Shown: positions 1 through 12,133, numbered from the stretch's first letter. The stretch: DNA of 64,000 nt from Kingdonia uniflora (GCA_014058105.1 JACGCM010001948.1:1364001-1428000); one strand, 5' to 3'. A program made the numbers and translations. Notes: a model not told the origin generated them from the letters alone.

Positions 1-1322
1 GACAAGGAGTGTGTGGTCACCACTGATGACAAGATTACTACCTCAAGGATCAAACAAAGGCATCTAAACCTTTTTCTCCAAAGAAACCTTACCTGAAAAT
101 TACAGTGAGCTCCCAACACATTATTTTGTAATTCATGTTGGCATCATACTGAACTCTCATCTTTACGTCCTTAATCTGCAATCCATGAAATTCTGTAAGT
201 TCCTTCCAAACAGTAAACAAATAAAAGTAAAGGTGTGAAGATTCGGAACACACCACATTCAATACTTCAGCAACTTTAGATGAGGGATTAAGCAGCAACA
301 ATAAATACATGTCTCACTGCCCCATTAAACATAAGCGGTCACTATTCAACATTGCCCGCAAACTTCGATCGTGAATAACATGGGTTTCGACGGCTAATAT
401 ATGTGTCATACTCCAATTACCCAACTCTGGCAAATTATCAATAAAGAGAATCCATTATTGTGGTAAGAGAACTTGCAATGAATCTCAAAGCCAAAGCACT
501 TAAATCAATGGCAGCAATAATCACAACAAGATAATCGATAACAACACCATTACCCATAATAATGGTGTTGGAGATATTGGGATATTGCAACTGCATTGTA
601 TCATGTAATATGGCTTTCACCCAATCTCATCCAATTATTAAATAAACAACATATATAGAGCTATAACTTATGAACGTGAGAATCAAACCAAGTAAAGCGC
701 GTAAGATCGCAAGAACACATCATTTTTCCCCTTCTGATCGCGGAGAGCATGGGAAGCTCTCCTATACTCTTTGCAATCAAAGTAGGCCTTCCCAAGCAAA
801 TAAACATCATTATTGACATTATCGTCTTCCTGATGAATTGACATTATCGTCTTCCTGATGAACTGAGGTCATTACATAGGAGACCCCAGTGATGGGTGTC
901 TATGTATTGATCTCGGAGAATATTCGCCGAATACTCGAGCTCCCTCGCTGGAATCTGGTGTTGGATGGTGTCGTCTTTGTTAGGTCTTGCTTGAGTCCAA
1001 CTAGTTGCTCTACTGCCCTAAATCAGAACAAGTATGAGATATATATATATATATTATAGGGTTATAGAGAGGTACCATGTGGAGGCAGAGTAGAAACAAC
1101 GGTCTCTTGAGGGAGAAAATGAGAGAACCAAAACTGCCATTCAATTCGGCAACATAGGTTGGACGACCCAGATGAATTCTTCCTTGCATAGGTACCATGG
1201 AAATGATCGAAGCCATCCAACGCGTGCCTCGCCATACTCGTCGATGAATGGACATCTGAGACGAAAGCAAAAGGTTGGGCTATTTTATTATTATTATAGA
1301 TTAGCTTCCTTGGACTACAACT
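1..1322. other. Spacer without a recognisable gene
   Basis: Both strands contain only short open frames, and none carries a motif I recognise. The minus-strand frame at 89-310 has fairly protein-like composition (residues such as LLNPSSKVAEVLNVV), but no splice context or family could be assigned. A 25-bp tandem duplication (unit beginning TTGACATTATCGTC) lies at 813-862. Confidence 0.5.
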
Positions 1323-1809
1323 AGGGACGCCAATGGATTGAATTGGACTAAGATTGTGCCGATCCTAGTCCAAAGCTCCGATATGATCCAATCCGATCCG
1401 CAGCCCTAACAAATTATTGTTAAACAGATCTTAATCCGATCCGTTAAGATTCGGGAGGTTTTTAAATATCATAATCATCCCGTAAAATTCATAATTCCTT
1501 GTGTAGTTTTAATGATTCAACCCCAATTTAAGAAATAATTTAGGTAATATAGAAAAAACTCATAAGATAATTAATAAGACCTTAGTTACAAAAGATAAAT
1601 ACGTTACATAGGCTAGTCATAAGTATGTAACAGATCGGATTTTTAGCTAATTGGTATAAGGTGAATCCATATCCGGTCTGCTAACTTATCGGATCGGATC
1701 TTAACGGACTGGGTTTCTTAATGAATCTTATAAGTTGATCATTATCATTAATAGCAGATCGGATCGGATCGGATAACCCGTTTAATCAATCTATACCATT
1801 GATAGCCCT
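1323..1809. mobile_element. Possible non-autonomous hAT-like element
   Basis: The two ends are imperfect inverted repeats. The left end reads TAGGGACGCCAATGG; the right end, reverse-complemented, reads TAGGGCTATCAATGG. The interior is AT-rich, has no coding capacity and holds many copies of GATCGGATC-type words on both arms, which would let the arms fold on each other. A TAGGG...CAATGG terminus is common in plant hAT-type MITEs. I could not fix a clean 8-bp target duplication (only ACAAC is shared by the flanks), so the class is tentative. Confidence 0.35.
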
Positions 1810-2780
1810 AAACAACCCCATCAACTCCCTGGTTTCAGGTCTCCATGTAACGTTCTTTCTCTCTCTCTCTAAGCTCGGACTGAAGAACATGTAATTGGGT
1901 TGTTGTCTTTCTCTCCATTGAACAATGAAGATTAGTTTGGATTCTTCACATACTAGTAAGTATTTGTCTAATATTTTTGTGATACTATTTAGCACTCTTA
2001 TTACTATGAATTATGACTTTACTATCAACGAAAGTAAATTACTTTTGTGAGACCCTTACTGAGAGGAATGGAAAATTCAGACTCCTAGGAGGAAACCATT
2101 ATTTTTAATAGTAGAATTTTGGTAATTGTCAATATAATCATTAGTCAGGATCCTATGGTGGAGAGAATCAATCTGTATGCCTTTACAAATTTTTAAGTGA
2201 TGTGGGGAAGTGGTGAAATTCGGAGCGGCAGGTTATATTTCTTCTAGTGGCTTAAGATAAAAATGATTCTCTCATCAGTAGAGGAAGATTTAATCGTTAG
2301 AATAAGCTTCCTCTAAGAAAATGTCTGATATACTCCACATTTCATTGGAGATAGCATCTAATTGATGGGTAACCTGATAGTATGTTGCGTCAAGCGTGCC
2401 ATTTATTGTGGCGCCAAAATTTAGAGATGAGTGGCCACCCATATGGCAAAAGCTTCCAGCGGTCCTCTGGACGAAAACATTAGTCACAATTTATGTATAA
2501 CCCACTTCTACAACGTTCTTCTTGTTCATCACACTTGAGATGTTTCGTCCAAGGAGGCATTGGTTATCAGACCGACGTTAGGAGGTCTTTCTTACAATAG
2601 ATATGGCAAGAAAATGACTTTGTGACGTCACCTGATGTCAGTGTCCGTATGATTATCCGTGTTTAATCTTTAAATTGCCCCTCGTTATATTTTCAACACT
2701 ACACACTGTGTAAGGGCAACTATGTAAAAACGTATCATCTGTTCTGATCTCTCTCCACTCCACTCCTCTATCTTAAGTGG
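1810..2780. other. Spacer, nothing recognised
   Basis: No open frame with a recognisable motif on either strand. The end of the stretch (about 2700-2780) is pyrimidine-rich and leads into the left arm of the inverted-repeat element. Confidence 0.4.
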
Positions 2781-3535
2781 AGCTTTATAAGCAAGGATGG
2801 ATTTTCGTAACTCTTAAGGATATAACATAACATCTGGAATATTGTTGGTTTTCGGTGGAGGCAAGGATGAGGGCCCCACCAACAAAATTAACTTTAAATT
2901 AATAATAGTTAAAATCTCCTCTCATCTTCTCTGGGACTACAATTACGAAAAGCCTATTCGCATTCAACATCTCCAAGTTCTTACCTAACCATAGTTCCTA
3001 ATCGACCCCAAGAATCAACACAAACTTACAACCCCTAAAACAAAACAACCCAAAACAATCAAATCATCATTGTTTAACTTCTCAAAAATCCAAAAATCAC
3101 TTGATATGGATTCAAATATAAATAAATAAAGTGGGTTCTTACACAAAATGAGAGAAACTTTATAATCTAGCTTTTTATAAAGAGGAAAATTGGGTACTAG
3201 GTGATAAAACAGAGATGACAATCATCCACAATCGCTACTAAAAGGTGAGTGAAATAACTAACTCGAAAGATTGGTTTTTTTTTTACTACCCCGTTTTGTA
3301 TGCTTTTAGGATAGTTGATTTGGAGTATTGGACGGGTGAATTCACGGAGATGTAATTCGTTGTTGAAAAGATTAGGTTTAATTTGGGGTTTTCTTAATAA
3401 CTGCAGTAAAGAGTATTTTTATTTTTTGAAATTTATTTTGTTGGTGGGGCCCTTATCCTTGCCTCAACAAAAATCTGAGGGAGGTTTTTAATATCCTTAG
3501 CTTGCACCAAAACGTCTCCTTGCTTATAAAGTTGC
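2781..3535. mobile_element. Foldback-like element with long terminal inverted repeats
   Basis: About 110 bp at each end are imperfect inverted repeats. The best-conserved block is 2858-2889 against 3435-3465, matching with one mismatch apart from the ends (core GGGCCCCACCAACAAAAT). The outer ends both contain TTTATAAGCAAGG when read inward. The interior of about 0.5 kb has no ORF. Long inverted repeats with a non-coding middle are typical of MULE-type or foldback elements, but no target duplication was identified. A more diverged relative seems to lie at 36435-37110. Confidence 0.5.
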
Positions 3536-3540
3536 ATCTC

Positions 3541-4424
3541 TCTTAATCCCTCAATTTGTAAAGTTAAAACATCTCTCATCTCCTCACGATCTCTACGCTT
3601 TCTCACAATCTCTCTATCTCAATCTACAGCTTGAAATTGCCTTTAAATTTCTCCAGAAAAGACGAAAATTCAAGGGTTTTCAATCTGCATTCAAGGGTTC
3701 AATCACGATTCTACTTGGGCTTCAATTTGGGTTTCAATCTGAGATTTTGTATTTTTATTCAATTGCAATCCTAACCTTGGTCTCCAATCTCAAACAATAA
3801 AACTAAGGGATTAGGGTTTAATCATTTATGATAGAATACCCATTAATCCCTGAATTGGGTTTGTTCTCTGACTGCAACCCAATGTTTTCCAATTCTGAAT
3901 CTGACTAAAACCAATGATCCCTTAATCGGGTTCAAATGCTTGTGAATAATGCGGGTGCTTTGGTTGTTTTTTTCCCAATAAATATAGGTGATGCTATGTC
4001 TGGTTGTTTTAATCATATCGAAGTCTTTTTTATCGATGATGTCTTCAAGAAGTGTTTTGGGATCATAGAAAGTTGGTAGTATTATTTAAATTTGTGTGAG
4101 TTGGATACAAGTCTCAAGCATTAGTTTGTGCATAAGGGAATATTGATTTATTAAGCTTGACTTCAGCTACTTTGTGGCTGGCTGCAGTTGTTATTGTGGT
4201 TTGTTTGTGGGAGTTGGATACATTTTTCATATTAATCTTATGAGAATTGTGCTTATGGGGTTTATCTATCTTGCCTTTATGATTGCCAAAATTTGGGGAG
4301 CTTGTTATTTCACATTTGTTTTTCAATAAAACGTATTATGCGGAGTCAACGTCGGTACCCACCGTTTAGTGGTATACTTACTAGTACTAAAGAAGTGTGG
4401 ATGTGTATGTGAAACTGGGTTTTC
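3541..4424. other. Spacer resembling a leader region, no gene found
   Basis: The first part (3540-3700) is CT-rich with many TCTCTC stretches, like a plant 5' UTR, directly after a TATAAAG at about 3524-3530 inside the right arm of the preceding element. No open frame with a recognisable domain follows on the plus strand. Confidence 0.35.
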
Positions 4425-5800
4425 AGTAATAAGAGCCTTATGTGGAATAGACTGCAAGTGAATGCCCATTCTTAGTCTTAGCTAAGTGATCAGTTGCAAT
4501 ATTGGCTTCCCGAAACTTTGGAATAGCTTTTCATCTTAATGATCCCAATAACAGCAGGTGCTAAGAATAATCTGAGAATGATTGGATCATTAAAAGCAAC
4601 TGAGAGGTCTCCTTCAACATAGAGAAGAGGGATTAAGCTCTTTCGCACCATGAACTCCTTGGAGCTAGCATATCCAGGGGCGGAGCTATCATTTTCGAAT
4701 AGGGAGGTCTGTGTTAAAGAGATCAAATTAGAGGCTCATATACTATAGAACTCAATATGGAGAGAGAGAATAGCCATAACGTCAAAATCGTGGGAGCGAA
4801 GTTGGGCAAATAGAGAGGAAAACTTACGGAGATTGAGAGGTGGAAAGAATTTTGTTTTTTGTTTTTAATTAATAAGGGAAAGACTAAGGTTGAGAGAGAG
4901 AGGATGGGAGGGAGAGATTTTTTGACTAGATTTTGGTATGGGCTTTGGGTTGCACAAAAAATAAAAGCCTCATGGTATATATAGATTTTTCTTCCAATAA
5001 GAAGGGGTAGCCCTCCTTCTATCCCTCTATAGATACGCCGCTGAGCATATCCTTCTGCAGTGTTCACGGGGATTTTGCAAAAGGGGGACAGTCAAAAGTG
5101 AGCCAGGATTGGAGTTTGGGGTAAAGTTAAGGGGCCAAGATTCTATCCGGCGGTTCAGGGTGAAGTCCCAAAGTTTCGTTGTAGCATTTCAGCGTGTATT
5201 ATTATTAAAATCAAATTCATTATAGCATAAAATTTGACTCACTAAGTCACTAACTCGATCAATTCATGGAATTTGTTTTTTTCTTTAATTTTGTGCCAAC
5301 AAGGCAACAAGAAGTGAATCCTCTAGTCACTGATAGCAACTCCGAGATACTTACCAGCTAAGCAGCTGCTTATGCTGCAAAACGTTCAGAATGAATTAAA
5401 ATGTCTTTTAAAATTTATTTTGTTCCGTTGAGGTGAAGGGAAAAGCCACAGCCACCTATGCTGTATGAAACTCATGCGCATCGCATGATAAGCTGCTTTA
5501 GTAATCATGGCCTGATGGGTCTTTTTGTCAAGCCAAGTGAACTGCCAAAAAAAAAGAGAACAGACAGAAATAACAGTTTGGGTTTTTAATGAATAAGTTA
5601 TCTTGATCTTGACCAATCTTGTGAACAATTATACCAAAATTCACTGCAGTCAGAGCACCATGTCCAGGAGAAAGCTGGCCAAAGACGACAATAGCTCTTG
5701 AACAAGAAAAAAATAGGTGATGATGGGATTCAGGACTCAAATTATATCTAGTACATAGATATATTTCTTGGTTGTAAAACTGCAATCAAATCCAAAAAGT
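4425..5800 (-). pseudogene. LINE ORF2 3'-end remnant (zinc-finger RVT and RNase H domains)
   Basis: Read on the minus strand. About 5760-5400 holds a zf-RVT-like stretch (SPESHHHLFFSC) of the kind found C-terminal to plant L1-type reverse transcriptases. About 5110-5052 followed by 4674-4430 holds an RVT_3-type RNase H: VEGDLSVAFNDP, then FREANIATDHLAK, matching the usual VEGDS...NDP and REAN..AD.LAK pattern. The order is that of the end of a plant LINE ORF2. Frameshifts and stops break the frame throughout, and a 369-bp hAT MITE interrupts the RNase H part. A domesticated RNase H gene is possible but less likely given the decay. Confidence 0.55.
4675..5043. mobile_element. Non-autonomous hAT element (MITE), 369 bp
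   Basis: The ends are CAGGGGCGGAGCTAT at left and, reverse-complemented, CAGCGGCGTATCTAT at right: inverted repeats starting CAG, as in hAT elements. Perfect 8-bp direct repeats AGCATATC flank it at 4667-4674 and 5044-5051, the target duplication length expected for hAT. The interior has no transposase frame. It sits inside the RNase H part of the LINE remnant, so it inserted later. Confidence 0.85.
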
Positions 5801-5809
5801 GGTTCAAAA

Positions 5810-6689
5810 ACAACCAAGAAAAATATAAAGGCCTTTTGTGTTGTAGAGTAAGGGCGAAGGGGTTACAAGTTGCAATTCGAAGTTCTAATTGTGTTTGCAT
5901 TGTAAATGAACATCCAAAAAATGGATGGCATTCTACAACTGCTCCCCCACAAATCTAGTGAGCTGCAGGCTTGCAAAGAAAAGAAAACAGTCCGCATCAG
6001 TCATGGACAAAGTTTTGTGCTTTCATGTCAATGACTCAATGTGGCCAAATTTTACATGGGGTAGTGAACATGATCTAAATCATGTCAAGTGGGGCATCAT
6101 TGAAGGTATCACCAAACCCTCATATTCATTTAGAGGATGAATCAACAGGTATTCCAAATTAATTTAAGCATATCTTCATTCATTCCTTCGTACCTATCCC
6201 CTATTATCTGGTATAGTATCAAATATGACAAGCCATAAATCTCATGAGATCCCATGAGATCCTATTATCTGGCATTCAAGCTGGGAAAGAAACACATAAT
6301 GAGTCATGAATCTAAAATAAAACAATCCATGAAGACCCTTTTTTATTGGATTGATATGACAAGTATTGTTGAAATGGCAAAGATGGTATCACTAAAGACA
6401 ATAGTAGTAGAGTCCTTCACACCTCCTCAACTATCTAGCTCTTACCCATCTGTCCTTCCAAAAAAATTTCATTCAAAGGGTGAAGAAGCCTCAACAGATT
6501 CCCATCCATAAGACAAATTCTGTTATACTGTACAATATCTATAATATATTCTATAGTTAAATTATTCTAAAATTCCATTCTATATTCCAAACATTACATC
6601 AAACCTCCCACCTAACTTTTTTGTTTATAATATCTTGTTTTGTCACTATAAGAAACAATCTTAAGTTAATTTGTTAATTGGAGAAATAA
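5810..6689. other. Spacer, short unrecognised ORFs only
   Basis: Plus-strand frames at 5925-6140 (71 residues) and 6254-6511 (85 residues) have no recognisable domain, no clear promoter and no splice context, and I do not call them genes. Confidence 0.4.
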
Positions 6690-7065
6690 CAACTCTGATA
6701 TAATCTGATTGTGGATAAACATGATCCGATGGTTATCATGCTTCGATTGACTGTAAAATGGTCTTTGTTAATGGAGTAACGTGTTTAGAGTCATCACGAC
6801 AATATTTTGGTCATGACACATTGAAAGGGATGTGGGGTTAACGGCCTAATTATTTATTCTTATATTGGATTACTAATAGAGACTCATTAAATAAGATATA
6901 CTATGTAATGTAACTTATGTATCTGATTTTTAAGGATATGAATCATAAAAATATGTGACAAATGTAGTTTAATAGGGGTAAGTTTCTCATGACATGTATG
7001 GTGATTTCTCTGACAGGGACATGAAGAAATATGTATTAAGAAGTTCCCGAAGAAGGAATTTTATT
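6690..7065 (+). repeat. Upstream block duplicated with the GRAS gene (copy 1)
   Basis: This non-coding stretch upstream of the GRAS gene matches 9430-9760, upstream of the GRAS pseudogene, along its length with scattered substitutions and small indels. Shared anchors include CGTGTTTAGAGT, ATTTTGGTCAT and GACATGAAGAA. The promoter region was therefore part of the duplicated segment. Confidence 0.75.
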
Positions 7066-7106
7066 TAGGTAAGGAAGCTATCTTGTTTTATGTATATTCC
7101 ATTTTG

Positions 7107-7114
7107 TATAAATA
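7107..7114 (+). promoter_or_regulatory. TATA box of the GRAS gene
   Basis: TATAAATA lies 61 bp upstream of the ATG at 7175. A start of transcription near 7140 would leave a short, CT-rich 5' UTR (TCTCTCTCTA just before the ATG), normal for plant genes. The pseudogene copy has no equivalent TATA box at the corresponding place. Confidence 0.6.
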
Positions 7115-7174
7115 CTTATTACCTCTACCATTACAACTCCCCAACAAAAGTCTTTACTTCTCTCTCTCTACAAG

Positions 7175-8740
7175 ATGCAATCTCAACCCTCTTGGTCTTT
7201 CTACAACATTGTAGACATGGATATCGATATGTGCGACTTTGAGTTCTCTTCTTCATTCACCACAACTGATGATTCCTCCGATGTTTCTTCCAACCCAATT
7301 TTTTTTTCCTCGTTTCCCGACGATGTGCAATTCGTTTACCCTTTGGAGCAATATTCACCATATGTGGAGGACTTGGATGCTTTTGGAAATGACCAATTCT
7401 CGGGTGTTGAACTTGAGGATGTGTACAAATGGATGGAGGGAAGCGAGAGTGGTTCCCCTTTGGAACAGCATTCCATTGAAGGGAGTGAAAATACCTTTTC
7501 CTTACACCAACACTCCGCTGACGATGAAAACGAGAGGAGCCTAGGCTCATCCAACAAATATTCTGAGACATCTCCAGACGTGTCATCAGTTGTTCAACCA
7601 TCTATAGTCTTCCCCAATGATGACATAGAAGTGGATAACCAACTGAGCATCCTTCATCTACTCAAGGCTTATGGCGAGGCGATGGAGAATGGAGTCACTG
7701 AATTAGCGGATGTGATTTTGAGGCGAATAAGGGAGAAATCTAGTCCAATTGGAACAACCGTGGAGCGCCTTGCCTATTACTTATTTCAAGCCATGGATAA
7801 ACAAGGTGACTACTTAAAACAAGAATCATTCAAGAACTATGAGGCGGCTTTTAAGGCCTTCTACCAAATTTTCCCTTACGGAAAGTTTGCTCACCTCACT
7901 GCAAACATGTCAATCCTCGAAGCAATTCCTGACGACGTTGAAACAATCCATATCATTGATCTCGACATAGGTGATGGTATCCAATGGCCTCCTGTAATTG
8001 AGGCCATAGGGTGCCGACGTTCCTTGAGATTGACTTCGATAAGCTGGAACGAGGGAAGTTTTGATAGCGTTCCTACTCAATTGAGGTTTGAGGAGACAAA
8101 ACGGAGACTCCAAAATTACGCACAATCTTGTGGCGTAAAATTGAAGGTAGAGGAGATGAGCATGGAGGAGCTAGTCAGTGAGATAGCAAAAACGAAGAAA
8201 AGGGGTAGAGGAAGGGAATGGCTAGCCTTCAATTGCGCGACTGCTCTCCCACATCTGGGGAGCAGATGCAGGAGCCGAAAACAAGTAATGGAGTTTCTTG
8301 AAGTTGCTAAGGAGTTGATCAATAGTACTAATGGTACTATGACATTAGGGGATGGAACTGGTTTGGAAGAAAGAATGAGAAATTTGCGCGAGTTTGGATC
8401 TTTCTTTGATGGGTACTTATTACACTCACATGCCCTTCTCGAATCAGTAGAGTTGCAGTTTCCTTCACACCTTAACGAAGCAAGAACAGCAATGGAGTCT
8501 CTTTTTATTGCACCATATGTCTCTTTGAATGCCTGTTTTCGCAGCTGGGAGGAAACTAAATTAGGTTCTTCTCTTGAATCAGGATTGGGGTTGAAGGGTT
8601 TGAGATTTAGCAAAGAGAACTTGCTACAAGCTCACGAGATGGTGCGGGGAAGCCAATATGAAGTGAAGGTCGAGGATGAGAATGTTGCCATCCTGAATTG
8701 GAGGGGTACTCCACTAGTAAGAGTTTCAACATGGAGATGA
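7175..8740 (+). CDS. GRAS-family transcriptional regulator, NSP2-like
   Basis: Intronless frame of 521 residues. Residues 1-150 are acidic and Ser-rich, the variable N-terminus of GRAS proteins. The GRAS domain runs from about 155 to 521: a leucine-rich region around 158-245 (HLLKAYGEAM, LADVILRRIREK), the VHIID motif as IHIID at 258-262, a second leucine-rich/PFYRE region around 345-450 (AFNCATALPHLGSR, APYVSLNACF), and a SAW region ending NWRGTPLVRVSTWR. GRAS proteins are plant nuclear regulators that act through partner transcription factors. The pattern (LLKAYGEAMENG, GDGIQWPPVIEAI) is that of proteins usually labelled NODULATION SIGNALING PATHWAY 2-like; that label marks similarity, not a shown symbiotic role. 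The ATG is the first in frame, 61 bp after a TATA box. A decayed tandem copy follows at 9941-11448. Confidence 0.92.
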   Translation: MQSQPSWSFYNIVDMDIDMCDFEFSSSFTTTDDSSDVSSNPIFFSSFPDDVQFVYPLEQYSPYVEDLDAFGNDQFSGVELEDVYKWMEGSESGSPLEQHSIEGSENTFSLHQHSADDENERSLGSSNKYSETSPDVSSVVQPSIVFPNDDIEVDNQLSILHLLKAYGEAMENGVTELADVILRRIREKSSPIGTTVERLAYYLFQAMDKQGDYLKQESFKNYEAAFKAFYQIFPYGKFAHLTANMSILEAIPDDVETIHIIDLDIGDGIQWPPVIEAIGCRRSLRLTSISWNEGSFDSVPTQLRFEETKRRLQNYAQSCGVKLKVEEMSMEELVSEIAKTKKRGRGREWLAFNCATALPHLGSRCRSRKQVMEFLEVAKELINSTNGTMTLGDGTGLEERMRNLREFGSFFDGYLLHSHALLESVELQFPSHLNEARTAMESLFIAPYVSLNACFRSWEETKLGSSLESGLGLKGLRFSKENLLQAHEMVRGSQYEVKVEDENVAILNWRGTPLVRVSTWR

Positions 8741-9429
8741 AACAGTGCCCATAAAGAACAACTATAGAGAATATTTCAGTGGATATAGTTCAATACATAC
8801 ACACACATTCAGATGAAGCTGGAGAAAAAAAAAATCTAAATTGTGAATACTGTAGAACTCTCTAGCTGTAAGTTAATTGTTGTCCTCCATTTCTGAAGTC
8901 AATTAATTGTTGGATTCTTACAATTAACTATTTTGCTAAGTAGTATATTCTAATGTATTTGGGATAATATTTTGTTGATGTTGATAGAAAGAACCATTTA
9001 ACTGCTGCGGCTTCTGTCCACTTAAACCAAAAAAATTAGTGTTACATTAGAAATCACTAAATCGGTGATCTTACACCTATATGTTGTATCCACGCTTTCA
9101 ATTTAAATTTCTCTAAGAGGGTTTGACTGCCGAAACTGATGCAGCTGAAAATGGAAAGTTCGGAACTGTGATTTGTAACTAGACGGGTTGTGGGGAAACT
9201 AATATGTTTTAAAGAAAATAATCCATCCATCCCCTTATGTTTTCTCTCTTTTTAGTTTAGGAGTCATTCAAGCTCTAGCCAAGGGATCAACTCGCACAAG
9301 TCAACAAATTAGAAGTATCAAAATTGAAAATTGTATAAGAAACTAGCTTTTTATTGTAGTTTTATCTTTGATGCATCATACAATATCTACTTTGTATTGG
9401 AGGAATTTCCTCAGCTTCTTTGGATTAAT
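8741..9429 (+). other. 3' flank of the GRAS gene, no other gene
   Basis: About 8741-9010 is the 3' UTR and downstream flank. It matches the flank of the pseudogene copy (11449 to about 11755; shared anchors TGAATACTGTAGAA and ATTTGGGATAA), so the duplication extended past the stop codon. Nothing else is recognisable up to the second copy. Confidence 0.5.
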
Positions 9430-9760
9430 CGAGCCTATTATGAATAAGCACGATTGACTGGTTATTGTACTCTGATTCACTCTAAATTGGTCCTTGTTAA
9501 TCAAATTACGTGTTTAGAGTGAGCATGACAACATTTTGGTCATAACACATTGAAAAGGATGTCGAGATAAAGGCCTTATGTGATCCTAATATTCTACTAT
9601 TGAATGAGACTTCCATCTTATTTAACTTATGTATTTGATTGATTAAGATATAAATTATAAAACAATATGATAAATGTAGTTTAATATGATTAAATTTCTT
9701 ATCACTTGTATGGTGGTTACACTGACAGTGACATGAAGAATTAGATTTTTAGAAGCTGCC
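9430..9760 (+). repeat. Upstream block duplicated with the GRAS gene (copy 2)
   Basis: This matches 6690-7065. After the shared GACATGAAGAA the two copies diverge for about 180 bp before the coding similarity begins at 9941; this interval lacks the TATAAATA seen in the intact gene. Confidence 0.72.
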
Positions 9761-9940
9761 AAGGGAGAAAGTTTGCCCAGGTTCCAAACTATGATAAAAA
9801 TTCTGGAGAAATTATCCAAGGAAGATATATTTTCTTTTATTCATATTCGGCATCATAGGAATTCTCATTTGATCCGCCGCTACAAGTTAGAACACCTCCA
9901 GTCAAGATTTTCTTCTTTCTCGGTCTCACTACATGGTGAT

Positions 9941-11448
9941 GTGATCTCAATCCTCTTGGTCTTCTACAATGTCGTAGTCATGTATATTGATGTGTAACTT
10001 TGAGTTCTCTTCTTCATTCACCACTTCTAATGACTCCTCCGACATTTCCATGATCCCGAAATTATGTTCTCCAGTCTCCGACAATGCAATTTATTTATCC
10101 TTTGGTGCAATATTCATCATACTTGGAGGACTTGGATCCTTATGAAAATGGCCACTTTTTGGATGAAAAACTTGATGGTGTCCATAGATGGATGGAGATG
10201 AGTGAGACTGGCTGCTCATCACAACAACACTCCACTCGCGAGAAGCCGAAGCTCGTCTATTAAATATACCCAGACATCTCCAGATGTGTGTCATCTGTTG
10301 TTCAACCATCTCTAGTCATCCCCGCCGAAGAAATGGAGGTTGATAACCAAATGAGCATTCATCTACTCGAGGCTTATGGGAAACCGATGGACAATGGACA
10401 CACGGAATTAGCAGAGGTGATCTTGAGGCGAATAAGGGAGAAATCTAGTCCACTTGGAACAACCGTGGAGCGCCCTGCCTATTACTTCTTCCAAACCGTG
10501 GATGGATAAGATGACTACTTGAAACAAGAATCATTCAAGAACTATGAGGCGCATTCAATGCATTCTACCAAATTTTCCCTTACGGTAAGTTCACTCAACT
10601 AACTCCAAACATGTCAATCCTTGAAGCAATTCCAGATGATGCTGAAACAATCCATTTCATCGATTTCGACATCTGTGACGGTGTTCAATGGCCTCCCATA
10701 GTCGAGGCTGTAGGCTGCAGACATATCTTGAGACTGACTTTAATAAACTGGAAAGAGAGAAATTTGGATAGTGTTCCTCCTGAATTGAGGTTCAAGGAGA
10801 CAAAGCGGAGATTCCAAAATTATGCACAATCTTGTGGTGTAAATTGAAGGTGGAGGAGATGGACATAGAGGAGCTAGTAAGTGAAATAACGAGAACGAGA
10901 AATTTGGGTAGAAAAAGGGAATGGTTCGCCTTTAATTGCATAGTGGCTCTCCCACACATGGGTGGAAGATGTAGGAGTCAAGGACAAGTATCCAAGTTTA
11001 TGAAAGTTGCGAAGGAGTTAACCAACTGTACTAATGATATTATAACTTTTGGGGTTGGAAGAGGTATGGAGGAGAGAATGAGAAATTTGTGCAGGTTCCA
11101 ATCTTTCTTTGGTGGGCACTTACTATGCTCTCATGCCCTTCTTGCATCAGTAGAGTTACAGTTTCTTTCAAATCTTTCTGAAACAAGAATGGCGACGGAG
11201 TGTCTCTTTATAGCACCTTATGTTTCTTTCAAGGCCTGTTTTCACAAATGGGAGGAGACTAAAGTATGTTCTTCTCTTGAATCAGGATTTGTGTTGAAGG
11301 GTTTGAAGTTTAGCAAAGAGAACTTGCTATAAACTCACGAGATGGTGCAGGGAAGCCAATATGGAGTGACGGTAGTGAGGAAGAACGAGAATGTTGGATC
11401 CTGCACTGGAGGGATACTTCACTGGTTAGAGTTTCGGCGTGGAGATAA
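9941..11448 (+). pseudogene. Tandem GRAS pseudogene (NSP2-like)
   Basis: Aligns end to end with the GRAS gene 2.8 kb upstream but cannot encode a full protein. Visible breaks: the start codon region is lost by a small deletion (GTGATCTCAA where the gene has ATGCAATCTCAA); a 1-bp deletion and a TAA follow within 60 bp; the acidic linker is shortened; a stop stands in the leucine-rich region at about 10507; a frameshift occurs near 10553; a 1-bp deletion near 10840; and a CAA-to-TAA change near 11330. Long open segments remain (10611-10847 and 10832-11332), including an IHFID version of the VHIID motif and the PFYRE-like part. Gene and pseudogene share upstream and downstream flanks, so this is a segmental tandem duplication and not a processed copy. 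Confidence 0.9.
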
Positions 11449-11759
11449 AATAGTGCCTACAAAGTAAAAACTGTGAGATATCTCACTGGGTGTAGCAACA
11501 TGCACATACATTTAGCTGTAGTTGGAAGGGGGAAAAACTAAATTTTGAATACTGTAGAAGTTTCAAGTTGTAAATTTACGGTTATTATCCATTTGTGATG
11601 TGAAATAAAATTTTAGTTCCGTTATTTTGTTGCTCTCTAAATATCCTCTATGTTTTAGCTATTCTCATCTTCATGCATTTGGGATAAGGGCTTGTTTATG
11701 TCGATGTTTTTGTTTCCTTGAAATAATCAGTTAATTTACGCCGCTTATGGCTCCTCAGA

Positions 11760-12130
11760 TTATGCTGTTAGTTGTAGCTGTTTCCCCTTGGTGTTTATTT
11801 TCCTTTAGGATGATGTTATGCTCTCTTTCGCTCCTCCCTTGAGTTTGGGGGAAGTTGTCTCCATCTTTATACGTTCGTTTACCCTTTTAATACAGCAGGG
11901 TCTGCTCATCCGAATTGACTACTCATGAGATAATATCAAGCATGTACTCACTACTCCGACACACTGCAGAAACAAATTACACAATTCTGAAAATGACTGC
12001 ATATATTGGCTAAACTGAGTGCCTTCCTCTAGTCCATAAACACTATTGTGAGCCCTTGCTGTTCTTCCACGGGAGGTGTACATTCGTTTGATGTATATGT
12101 TAGAACTGCTATATCTCATCAGTTCAGCTC
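11760..12130. other. Spacer before the MITE
   Basis: No gene or repeat recognised after the end of the duplicated GRAS 3' flank. Confidence 0.4.
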
Positions 12131-12133
12131 TAA

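Noticed and set aside
8116..8613. 165-residue minus-strand frame inside the GRAS gene
   Set aside because: Shadow frame of the GRAS coding strand.
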